Below, in pieces: positions 22,676-32,779 of a stretch of 64,000 nucleotides of DNA; the stretch's first letter is position 1, and every line of letters starts with the position of its first letter. The position numbers were made by a program, and so were the translations under genes. Origin of the DNA: Macrotis lagotis (lineage: Eukaryota; Chordata; Mammalia; Peramelemorphia; Peramelidae); assembly GCF_037893015.1 (NCBI RefSeq), contig NC_133666.1, positions 620,001 through 684,000 of the forward strand, written 5' to 3'. The notes below the pieces were generated by a model. That model did no database searches and was not told the origin of the DNA. It saw only the letters and a program-made list of their open reading frames with translations.

Positions 22676-23390
22676 TAGAGTAAATTACATATCAAAGATA
22701 ATAACATGAATGTTTTTCTAAGAAGGATAAATTAAGATTGTATCTGATTATTCAATCATGAAATTTGACCACAAGAATTTGAGAAATTTGATGTTATGTT
22801 TAAAAACAAAACAAAACAGCAGCAACAACAACAAAACCCCCAATATATTCTTAAGACTTCTAGTTTTCTTGTATTGTGGAATTTGGAAAAATATTAGTTA
22901 TATAATTAGAAATCTAAATTCACTTTCAATTAGGAAAATATACTTCAAAAAGCATGTTGTTATGTGAGATTTTTCTGAGATAATATGAAATGCTGTTAGA
23001 GAGACCCCTTCCCTGTTGAGTTATTAAAGTGAATGTGAAAATAGTTTGAAAAAAATGGTAATAATGAAATGTCTCTTGCCTTAAATTCTTGTGATTTAAT
23101 AGGAGGTTTGAGGATTGATGGGGGGCAACCTAACTAGAATTGTGATTTTTATCTTGTAACTGTGCTTGGATACAATTACTTTGAAATGGAATAAATTGAT
23201 GTCATTTGGTTTAGCAAATCATTATGTTTAGCTTCTTATGAACTGGACTGCAAAATTTATGTGGCAACATTATTTAAAAAATCTATTAAAAATTCAGTGA
23301 ATTAGTCAACTAAAGGGAAAGACTTAAGTCTTACTATTTTAATTGCCCTTTAATGTAAGTTAACAAGTAGTTTAAGAAATCAAAACCTTG

Positions 23391-23545
23391 GGGCAGCTAG
23401 GTGGCGTAGTGGATAGAGCACCAGCCCTGGAGTCAGGAGTACCTGAGTTCAAATCCGGCCTCAGACACTTAATAATTACCTAGCTGTGTGGCCTTAGTCA
23501 AGCCACTTAACCCCATTGCCTTTCAAAAACTAAAGAAAAAAAATA
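23391..23545 (+). repeat. WSINE1-like SINE
   Basis: Full-length SINE from GGGGCAGCTAGGTGGCGTAG to an A-rich tail, with little divergence from the other copies in this window. It directly abuts an L1 3' end. Confidence 0.9.
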
Positions 23546-23720
23546 TGGATATATGTTTAACATAGTTATACAGGGGTAACCTATATTAGATTGCTTTCTG
23601 TCAGGGGAAGGAGGGAGGGAAGAAAATGTGAAAATCAAAACCTTCCAAAAAAATGATTGTTGAAAACTATCTTTGCATGTAGATGGAAAAATAAATTAAT
23701 AAAACATTTTTAAAAATAAT
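23546..23720 (+). mobile_element. L1 LINE 3' terminus
   Basis: The segment runs from 'TATGGATATATGTTTAACAT' through a purine-rich GGAGGGAGGGAAG stretch to 'CTTTGCATGTAGATGGAAAA' and AATAAA, the marsupial L1 3'UTR. It is 5'-truncated to under 200 bases. Confidence 0.85.
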
Positions 23721-24139
23721 AGTAAATGACATACTTTTGGGAGGAAAAACAGAATAAAATCCTCTTAAGAAAGCTTTGCCTGGGAGCTTCCTTAGGACCA
23801 GCTTTGCTGACACTGTTGTGAAACTCTGTACTGCAGAAATTTAAAGACCTAGGGTCTCTCTCAATCAAAATAAAAACTTTAGAAGTTAAACTTTAAATAA
23901 ATGAATTTCACTTGAGATCATTTAGATAATCATGAAATGATATCAACTTTTCTTTGGTAGTTTACTCCCTTCAATTCAGTGAATTAAAGCTTTTTCTAGG
24001 ATTTATAATGGTTTTGATATTGGCAAACTATTCTGAAGCAAATTATTCTAGGGTCAAATGTACTTCCTCCTTCATTCTGTCTATAGAACAGACAAAAGGG
24101 AGAGATTTAAAACCTATCACATATTTATCTAGATATATT

Positions 24140-24186
24140 TTAGGATATGTGTGTATGTATATGTGTATGTATGTATGTATGTATAC
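24140..24186. repeat. (ATGT)n microsatellite
   Basis: A short run of GTAT/ATGT tetranucleotides, imperfect at its left end. Confidence 0.8.
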
Positions 24187-24789
24187 ATCTACACATGGTG
24201 AATTTTGCCTTCAACAACCATATTGAATAAATGAAAACTGTCTCTTAACGAATACTATAGGAATTCACATGAATACAATAATTATATCTTACCCTACCAT
24301 ATAATTAATGAAATTTTGCTATTTAAGGCAGTATCTTGTGGGACTTTAATTTGAAATAGATATTTTGATTTCAGGTTGAAGTATCTGACCTCTTTTAAGG
24401 TCACTAATCCATCCTTTAAGAAAAACGTCAGCGGCTCAATGGGAATGGTTTCTATGAACTACACAAGTGGACATTTGTCCCTGAGGAATAGTTGGGGGGT
24501 AGTAGCAACCTTAGGAAGACTAAGGTAAGGATCCTCTTGACTCAATTTCTCCTACAAGACATTTTCCCACCTGTTTTTTTTTCTGAGTTTGACTGTGACA
24601 TTGTATCATACAGTTGGCTGCCTTTGATACCTGAAATCAAACAAAAGTCATGCCTCTATATCCCTACCTTCCTCCTCACTTAGCAAATTCCATTGATAAG
24701 AGCAAGTATAAAATGCTTCATTTTAACACACATAAGAGATAAACGCTACTGGGGCCTTTTAAGCTAGAATAGTACTACTTTAGTAAGGA

Positions 24790-24954
24790 ATCTTTTTTTT
24801 TTTTTTAGGGTTTTTTTTGTAAGGTGAACGAGGTTAAGTGGCTTGCCCAAGGCCACACAGCTAGGTCATTATGAAGTGTCTGAGGCCAGATTTGAACTCA
24901 GGTACTCCTGACTCTAGGGCTGGTGCTCTATCCACTGCGCCACCTAGCCGCCCC
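24790..24954 (-). repeat. WSINE1-like SINE
   Basis: A complete reverse-oriented copy: poly-T, then GTTAAGTGGCTTGCCCAAGG through GCGCCACCTAGCCGCCCC. An imperfect flanking repeat (AAGGAATCTT and AAGAATCATT) suggests the target duplication. Confidence 0.88.
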
Positions 24955-25317
24955 AAGAATCATTTTAATTAGCCATTTAGATCATGAATAATAGAGACCA
25001 CGAAGCCCTACAATTTATAGGGTATTTAGTTTAGAGGGGATCATACTACAATAGCCTTTCATTATGTTACTATGATAATAACATCCTCATAAGGAGGAAT
25101 TCATTCATGAGAGAGATGTGACACAATTTTCAAAACTGGATTCAAGATTTTACAAGTAAAAAATTTCATTGATAATTTTGAAGGGGGTGAAATTATGTTC
25201 CTATTTGAAGCATTTAGTTGATAATTTTAAGAGAAAAAATTCATTTTTCAATTCAGGCCCTTATAATGTAACAATTGAAATTTTTCTGAAGCTTCAGGTC
25301 AATTTTTTGATAATGAT

Positions 25318-25560
25318 GTTTGACTTTCATTATTGAAGAAGACTATGACATCAGGAAGGTGATGCCATGACATGTATATGAATTGTGTTTGAGTGAGAGG
25401 GTGTTGTGCTAAATCGCCAGCCTCACTTTTTCACTGGGAGTCTTCTGGATCCAGTGGTCAGATATAAATCAGGATGACTCAAGTCACACAGATAGTGTCT
25501 GTGGTCACATTTGAACTCAGGTCCTGGACTCCAGGGCTAGTACTCTTATCTACTAGCTAT
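25318..25560 (-). repeat. MAR1 SINE
   Basis: 'AGACTATGACATCAGGAAGG', 'GTGATGCCATGACATG' and 'TCTGGATCCAGTGGTCAGAT' occur in the order of reverse-oriented MAR1, ending in the tRNA-related head. Confidence 0.8.
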
Positions 25561-25934
25561 TCTTAATGTAATATCTTCTTAATGTGATGGCTCTTCTTAT
25601 AGTGCTATTTTATATTGAGTTTTTGTTGTTTTTCTTCATACTCTTGGAAGCTGAGAAGTAGATCTAGAAGGATAAATGTGACTTATTCCAGAAATGTACA
25701 TCTCTTGCTTCATACAGTTAAAAAACAGGTTGAAGGAATTCTATAGTGTGGAGCTACAGTACAGAATAGACTTTTCAACTTCTTCATCTATATCATGGAT
25801 TTCCAGTGAACTGGTAGAATTCAACAAAAGACTGTTTCTTTTCCCATGTACCATTACTTCTGTACCAAAGGGAACTGCCACCTGAAAATTTTGTCAAAAT
25901 ATTGGCCATAGGTAATAAGTCTTTAATTTGCAGG

Positions 25935-26239
25935 ACCTCAAGGTGGTACAGTGATTAGAGTACTGGTCTTGGAATCAGGAAAACTGGAGTTCAAATATGA
26001 CCTCAGACACTTGCAAATTATTATCTGTGTATCCTTGGGCAAGTGGCTTAACCCTGATTGCCTTATATCCAGAGCCATCTTCAGTCATCCTGATTAATAT
26101 CTGGCTGCTAAACCCAGATGACTCTGGAGGAGAAAGTAAGCACAGCACCCCCTCACTCAAATCCAGTTTACTTGCATGTCATAGCACCACCTTCTTGATA
26201 TCATAGTCTTCTACAGAAATGAAAGACAAGCAACAACCA
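25935..26239 (+). repeat. MAR1 SINE, full length
   Basis: The tRNA-related head (GGTGGTACAGTGATTAGAGT), the body containing AGAGCCATCTTCAGTCATCC and the RTE-like tail GAAATGAAAGACAAGCAACA all appear in sense order. The tail matches that of the RTE fragment just downstream. Confidence 0.85.
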
Positions 26240-26279
26240 TATGGCGGGACATCTCATTCATTTTGGAAAATGTACCATT

Positions 26280-26627
26280 GCCATCATCCTAGCATTATTG
26301 CTTTTTCTCAAAGACACTCTCAAGGTCTCTCTTAAGAACTTTGGAATTGATTGTATCACACTATCACAGAACTGCCTAGCATGGTATACCCTCATCAGGG
26401 AAGGTGTGCTCTATGAGCAAAACAGAATTGACATAGCTCAAAAGAAATTCTAGATGCCCAAGTCCACGTATTTACAGGGCCTATTTGTGCCTGATCTGTG
26501 GTAGAATATTCTGAGCTCATATTGGTCTGATCAGCTGCAGTTGAACACACTATAACTTGACTCTTAACATAACGACACCATTTTGATCCTCTTCAAGAAT
26601 GAAGGACAACAACCAACCAATCAACCA
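26280..26627 (+). mobile_element. RTE LINE 3' end
   Basis: The sequence parallels the 3' end of the larger RTE copy at 31380-31716 (GACACT.TCAAG.TCTCTCTTAA, CTGAGCTCATATTGGTCTGA, TTTTG.TCCTCTT) and finishes in GAATGAAGGACAACAACC with a CAAC-rich tail. It lies immediately before the downstream LTR. Confidence 0.8.
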
Positions 26628-27150
26628 GCTATTTTTATTATTGTTTTATTTTTAGTTTGATGATCAGATTAAGCTCCTTTCTTTAGAAAGAGCTAGCCCT
26701 TAACTAAGCCAGACTAACATAGTCTCTTAAGTCTGTAAAATAGTCCATCACTCAATTTAGACTCTAACTCAAGAGAAAAAGGGACTTAACCCTCTGACTA
26801 AGCTTTCTTCCCAGAAAGGGGAACCTAGCCTCTGGTCAACCCCTTTTCTGTTAGAAAGACAATTTAGCCTTTTGAAAATCTAATGATTATTTTATTCTTC
26901 TAAATTCTGTTACTAAAAAATAAAGTCTTTTCAATCTATCTATTCATTAGATTTTTCTTTCAATTTTCTGTTTTGATCCAAAGGAAATAATTTCCTTATG
27001 GATCACTTGAGCAACTTAGAATCAAACTCTTTCAGATGATTCTAAGGCTTATAACAGATCAGTATGTGATTTCGAAGTCATGACTATCTGTCCTGTTTCC
27101 ACTAACAAATTCCTCTTTCCTAGTATACTTTCTGGTTACAAAAGGTAGCA

Positions 27151-27957
27151 CCTGAGTTGTGAACTGATCAAACCACTGTGGAGAGCAATAGGGCTATGAA
27201 ACTGTGTGTACCCTTTGATCCAGCAATATCACTGCTGGGTCTATATTCCAAAGAAAAGGGGAAAGGACCTACTTGTTTGTAAATATTTATACCAATTATT
27301 TTTTGTGGTGGCTAAGAATTGGAAATCAAAGGGGATAAACAAGCTGTGGTATATGATTGTAACTGAATATCATGGTGCTATAAGAAATGACAAGCAGGAC
27401 AATTTCAGAAAAACTGCTGCATAGTGAAGTAAACAGAATCAGAACATTGTACACAGTAACAGCAATTCTGTTCAATGATCAACTGTGAATAATTTAGCTC
27501 TTCTCAGCAATACAATGATCCAAGACAATCCCAAAGTACTAATGATAAAACATGCTATCTGCCTCTGGGGAACGAAGTGATATTGATTGAATAAAGACCA
27601 AAGCATGCTGTTTTTCACTCTTATTTCATTTTTGATTCAAATCTTCTTGTACAAAATGACTAATATGGAATTAATTGCACATGTATAACCTATCTCTGAT
27701 TGCTAACCTTTTCAGGGAGACAGAAGGGGTGGGAAAGAGGGAGGGAGAGAATTTGGAACTCAAAACTGTACTTTTTTTGCTTTTTGTGCAAGGCAATGGG
27801 GATAAGTGATTTGCCCAAGGCCACAAGCTAGGTAATTATTAAGTGTCTGAGGTTGGATTTGAACTCAGGTACTCTTGACTCCAGGGCAGGTGCTCTATCC
27901 ACTGTGCCACCTAACCACCCCGAACTCAAAACTTTAAATAAAAATTTGAAAAACGAT
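27151..27957 (+). mobile_element. L1 LINE 3' part inserted in the LTR
   Basis: It begins in ORF2 C-terminal text (CCTTTGATCCAGCAATATCA, then GTGGTGGCTAAGAATTGGAA) and continues through the L1 3'UTR to an A-rich end. It is 5'-truncated and carries a SINE near its own 3' end. Confidence 0.88.
27768..27921 (-). repeat. WSINE1-like SINE in the L1 tail
   Basis: A reverse-oriented full SINE is flanked by the 12-bp duplication GAACTCAAAACT (27756-27767 and 27922-27933). It is the third layer of the nest LTR, L1, SINE. Confidence 0.92.
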
Positions 27958-28329
27958 ACTACCCGGACGAAAGGATGTCTGGCATAGGATTAAGAAAGAA
28001 AAGCTAATTAGTCAGGTGACTAATAGAATTATGTTCAAAACAAGTTTCTATAACATTTCCAATTCTTCTTCTTTAATTAAAAAGAAATCTCTAAATTAGT
28101 CCTTGTCTCTGATTTATGAGGAGTGACCTGGCTTCTGCAAATGCTACTTTTGTAGGTTAAGTCATAGAAGATTCAGCAACTTTGTCCTAATTTTTCCTTT
28201 TATTTCAAATAATCAATTTTAACACAACAGAAAGAAATCTAGCCTCTGGATCAAGCAAACAAGTTCAAGGATCTATTGTATTCCTAAATGGATTAAAAGA
28301 TGAATGAGAATTATGAGAGCAGAATTTAT

Positions 28330-29870
28330 GTAGCACAGTGAAAATAATAAGCAGAATTTTAATCTGCCATGGCAAGACTCAACAAATAGACAAAAGAGAT
28401 AGCAATAAATTGGGAATACAAATATACCCAAGTAAAGGACAATATGCTTATGATTGCAAAAGAGCCTTTCCTATGTAAAAACCAGAGCACTGATCAAGTG
28501 ACTAGTGACCACACATCGACCTGGATCACACTACCTTGGAAGCAATGAAAAATTGTAGACCTCTGGAACTAGCTCTGAAAACAGCATGCAAAAAAGCCTG
28601 AAGCCTGGGACACTGCCTCCCACCCTCAGATGAGCAGAGTTTAATTGTAACATAAAGTTCAAAGTAAAAAAAAAGCCTGGAAAAATGAACAAACAACAAC
28701 AAAGAACTTTACCATAAAAAGATACTTTGGTGGTAAAGAAGACCAAGACATAAACTCAAAAGACAGCAGTGTTAAAAGAGCTACAACAAAAGCCTCAAAG
28801 AAAAAAAAATTCTAATTGGACACAAGCCCAACAAGAATTCTTGGAAAACTTAAAGAAAGAGTGTGATTAAAGAAAGTGATTAAAGAAAATTATGAAAAAA
28901 CAGGTTTGAGATTGAAGGACAACAAAAATATATCACCTTAAAAAACAAAATTTGTGAAATGTAAGAGGCATATAAAAATTGGTTGAAAAAAATAAGTCCT
29001 TAAAAATCTTAAGTGATGGGGCAGCTAGGCAGCACAGTGAATAGAGAGCACTGATCCTGGAGTCAGGAGGACATGAGTTCAAATGTGACCTCAGATATTT
29101 GATACTCATTAGCTATGTGAACTTAAGCAAGTCACTTAACCTTGCAACGCTCCCCCCCAAAATCTTAAGTAATCAAATGAAAAAAAGTAGTACACAAATT
29201 TGCTGAAGCAAATTCGTTAAAAAGCAGAATTGGCTAAATGAAAAATGAGATACAAGACCTTCTTGAAGAAAATAATTCTTTAAAAATTAGAATTGGGTAT
29301 CTGGAAGCTAATGATTCTATGTGACATCAAGAAATAAAACAACTTCAGAAGAATGAAAAACTAGAATAAAATATGAAATATTAAAAAACAACTGACCTGA
29401 AGAATAGATCATCAAGAAGAGATAATTTAAGAATTATTGTACTACCTGAAAGCCATAATAAAAAAAAGAGTTAGACTGCATATTTCAAGAAGTTGTAAAG
29501 GAAAAGCGGCCTAATATCTTAGGTCCAGAGGGTAAAATGGAAAGATTTCACCAATCACCTCCTGAAAAAGGTTACAAAATGAAAACTTCCAGGAATAATA
29601 TATTGAAATTCCACAACTCCCAAGGCACAGATAAAATATTGCAAAGAAATCATTCAAATATCCTGGAAATCATTCAAATATCATGGAACTGTAGTCAAGA
29701 TCACACAAAATTTACCAACTTCCATCTTGGAGCAGAGGGCTTGGAAGCCCAGAAGGCAAATGAGCTATGATTATAAACAAGAATATCCTAGCAAGTAAAA
29801 CCGAATATAATGCTTCAAGAGAAAAACTGAAAATTTAATAAAATAGAGGATTTTCAAGCATTCCTGATGA
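28330..29870 (+). mobile_element. L1 LINE 5' part (5'UTR and ORF1 region)
   Basis: Marsupial L1 leader text (AGCCTGAAGCCTGGGACACT) precedes an ORF1-type start near 28685 (ATGAACAAACAAC). It continues into the coiled-coil-rich ORF1 sequence and a conserved block at 29280-29600 (AATTAGAATTGGGTATCTGG, ACTACCTGAAAGCCATAATA, CACCTCCTGAAAAAGG). The frame is interrupted many times and the element is dead. ORF2 is absent because RTE sequence begins at about 29875. Confidence 0.8.
29015..29158 (+). repeat. tRNA-derived SINE in L1 ORF1
   Basis: A diverged SINE (GGGGCAGCTAGGCAGCACAG) is flanked by the 12-bp repeat AAAATCTTAAGT (29003-29014 and 29159-29170). Confidence 0.88.
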
Positions 29871-29874
29871 AAAG

Positions 29875-31716
29875 GTCAGACCTGAATGTGGCAAAGCACC
29901 TGGTACTGATTCTATTACACCTGAGATTTACAAGGTGGGAGTCCATTGCTCATACAAAAGTTGAGTGAAATTTTCTAGATTATATGACATAAGGAGGTTA
30001 TCCCCCAGGAATTTAAGAATGTCTCCATTTTCCATGTTTCTCTCTTAGTCATCACTGACAAGATTCTTGCCAGTGACCTCCTCCATAGACAGAGACTTCA
30101 CCTGGAAGATGATCACTTTCCTGAGAGCTAATATGGCTTCAAGAAAGGGCTGAAAACAGTTGATATGGTGTTTGGTGCTTGACAACTCCAGGAAAAATGC
30201 CAAGAGCAGGACAAGGGTCGGTATTCAACATTTGTAGATCTGACTAAAGCTTTTAATACTGTCAGTCATGAAAGTTTATGGAAAATTATGTTAAAATTTA
30301 ATTGTTCAGAGAGGTTCATTAGTATTAGTATTGACAATTTCATGATGGTATGCTTGTCTAGTTCTGCATAGTGGACAATGCTCTTGCAATAACCTGGTCA
30401 TCAGTGGAGTGAAACAAGGTTGTGTCCTTGTTCCTATGCTTTTTTTGCAAGGCAAATGGGGTTAAGTGGCTTGCCCAAGGCCACACAGCTAGGTAATTAT
30501 TAAGTATATGAGACCAGATTTGAACCCAGGTACTCCTGACTCCAGGGCCAGTGCTTTTATCCACTGTGAAACCTAGCCACCCCTGTTCCTATGCTTTTTA
30601 GCGGGATGTTTTCAGACCTTCAGTGGAGATAACCACAACATCAAGGTCAGCTACCACACTAATGTTAAATACTTCAACTTAAAAAAGACTTCAAATTAAG
30701 ACCAAAGTGGAAGGAGTATTGGTGCATGAGCTTTTGTTTGCAGATGATGCCCTCCATGAAGCCTCTGAAGCTGTGAGGCAACAGAGTATGGATCGATTCT
30801 TTACTTCTGGGACTGACTTTGGCCTAACAACACCAAGAAAAAAAACAAACTACAGGTGCTCCATCAGCCAGCACTTCACCATCCACATGTGAAACCATTG
30901 GTTACAGCAAATGGAGAAGTTTTTAATATGTGGATAAGTTCACTTACCTTGGCAGTATACTTTCCCAGGAGACACACATTGATAATGATGTTGACACATG
31001 CATTGCTAGAGTTAGCTACTGAATTTGGAAGGCTCTGAAAGAAAATGTGGGAAAGAAGAGGTATTAGACTGACTATCAAATTGAAGGTTTATGAAGCCCT
31101 TGCACTAATCTCATCATTGTATACTTGTGAAACCTGGACAGTCTACCAGGGCCATGCCAGGAAATTGACTTGCTTCCAATCTTAGGAAGATTGTGATGAT
31201 CACCTGGCAGGAGAAGATACCACACACTGAAGTCCTTTCTTGAGCTAAACTGCTAAGCATTCAAATGTTACTACAAAGAGAGTTAGGCCGATGGACTGGC
31301 CATATTATGCAAACATCAAATGAATACTTGCCCAAAAGACTATTTTATGGAGAACTTACACAGAGCAAATGCTCATAGGAGAGTCAGAAAAAAACAATAC
31401 AAGGACACTTTCAAGATCTCTCTTAAAAACATTGGAATTAATAATGCATCATGAGAGCACAAGCATAGGACCACCTAGCATGGCATGCTCTCATCAGAAA
31501 AGGCGCTGTCCTCTCTGAGCAAGGCAGAATGGAATCAGCTCTAAGGAAACATGAGATGTGTAAGTTTAGAGCACCCATCCCAAGTGTTCACATGGGCTAT
31601 TTGTGCCTTATCTATGGTAAAGTATTCTGAGCTCATATTGGTCTGATCAGCCACAGATGGACACACTCTAACATAGAGATACCATTTTGGTCCTCTTTGA
31701 TATCAAAGGACAAGAA
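29875..31716 (+). mobile_element. RTE (BovB-like) LINE, reverse transcriptase part
   Basis: Pieces of an RTE-clade reverse transcriptase are readable: GKAPGTDSITPEIYK near 29895, 'FVDLTKAFNTVSHESLW' near 30233 and 'HELLFADDALHEA' (the catalytic FADD) at about 30725. The C-terminal 'GRWTGHIMQTS' lies near 31290. Its 3' end at about 31710 carries the CAAAGGACAAGAACC tail shared with MAR1. Stops, frameshifts and one SINE insertion show that it is dead. Confidence 0.88.
30445..30583 (-). repeat. WSINE1-like SINE in RTE
   Basis: A reverse-oriented SINE is flanked by a perfect 16-bp duplication, TGTTCCTATGCTTTTT (30429-30444 and 30584-30599). Confidence 0.93.
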
Positions 31717-32655
31717 CCAATACAGCAGTATATTAGTGTTCCCTAAAAAATATGAGGAATACAGAGAATCATGGAAAAAACTAGACATTTCCTTCAGTTA
31801 GAACTAAGGACACAATATGAATTCTATAATACAGTAAATAACAACTACAAAACAATTGAAAATAAATGTTGCAAAATTGTAAAGAACGAATACTCGATTT
31901 GACCTTAGGGCTTGAAAGTGTGAGGATTTACAGAAAACTGGTACTTAGCTTCGTTTCTTATGCAGGAAAGCAAAAAGGCAAAAACAAATACCCCAATTAT
32001 GTGGCAACACAGACAGAGAGAGATTAGACTATGCTGGACCAGTTATTCACATGAGGGAGACACGCTCAGAATGAACAGAAAAATTTTATACCTAAAAGAA
32101 GAATAGGTAACAATGCTAGATATGGGAAAGGATATGCCTAATCAGACCCAGATGTGGTGGAAAAATTTCCCAATCACTTATCCATACCAGATTCGGTGGG
32201 GGTGGAATTTCTCAGATATCTCAGAAATGGAATGCACAATCACTACAGTTAGTCAGAAGCACTGTCCAATCAGAAGCTGTGACCATTTATACATTTGACA
32301 TAGGAGTAGAATGAACCAGGACAGGAGGAAAGTACAGGCTATCTGTCATTGTTTAAAGAGTTTCCAGAGGAACTTCTTGCAGACAGTGAACCCAGTCGAA
32401 CAGATTCCTAACTTGATACATGACACGGATGACTGTAAATCTTCTGAATATCTTCAATCAGATGGTCAGTGTTTGGTTTCATAGAATTCATCTTAGTGTT
32501 GGACCTTTTGAGTGTTGTCCACCTACATTCAAATGTTAGGAAATCCACACATTCCATCTTGACTGGTCAGCAGGAAATCTGGGCTATAGGATTATATGTG
32601 GATTTGCCTTCATGTCCTGGATGTTCCAGCTAATTGGATTTCTTTGAAAGACTGA
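31717..32655. other. Unassigned, possibly old L1-like 3' sequence
   Basis: 'GAGGAATACAGAGAATCATG' near 31752 recalls an L1 3'UTR, but the match is weak. Nothing is recognised in the rest. Confidence 0.35.
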
Positions 32656-32659
32656 ATAG

Positions 32660-32765
32660 AGGGGCAGCTAGGACCTGAGTCCAAATCTGACCTCAGACAC
32701 TTAATTACCTAGCTGTGTGACCTTGGACAAGTCACTTAACCCCATTGCCTTGCAAAAATAAAACA
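32660..32765 (+). repeat. tRNA-derived SINE, internally shortened
   Basis: GGGGCAGCTAGG runs straight into ACCTGAGTCCAAATCTGACC, so the anticodon-arm part is missing. The tail (CACTTAACCCCATTGCCTTG) is intact. Confidence 0.85.
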
Positions 32766-32779
32766 CCGAATAGAATTTT

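Larger units (their letters stand above)
18330..28224 (+). mobile_element. Endogenous retrovirus fossil with two LTR-like ends
   Basis: Two related segments bracket the interval: an LTR at about 18330-18969 and another at about 26630-28224, the second enlarged by a nested L1. Both contain the 'CTTTCTGGTT.CAAAAG' block and end in 'AATCAATTT..ACA', and the first has AATAAA near 18835. The first is followed by TTAGCACCCCAGATGGGAC, in the place and general form of a lysine-type primer-binding site. The interior (about 6-7 kb) is AT-rich, holds several later SINE, L1 and RTE insertions, and has no recognisable viral frame. It is thoroughly broken and old. The assignment rests on the LTR pair and the primer site only. 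Confidence 0.55.
26630..28224 (+). repeat. Downstream LTR of the fossil, with a nested L1
   Basis: LTR similarity at 26630-27150 and 27958-28224 brackets an L1. It ends 'AATCAATTTTAACA', like the upstream copy. Part of its left half (about 26735-26985) aligns with the upstream LTR in the opposite orientation. Confidence 0.55.
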
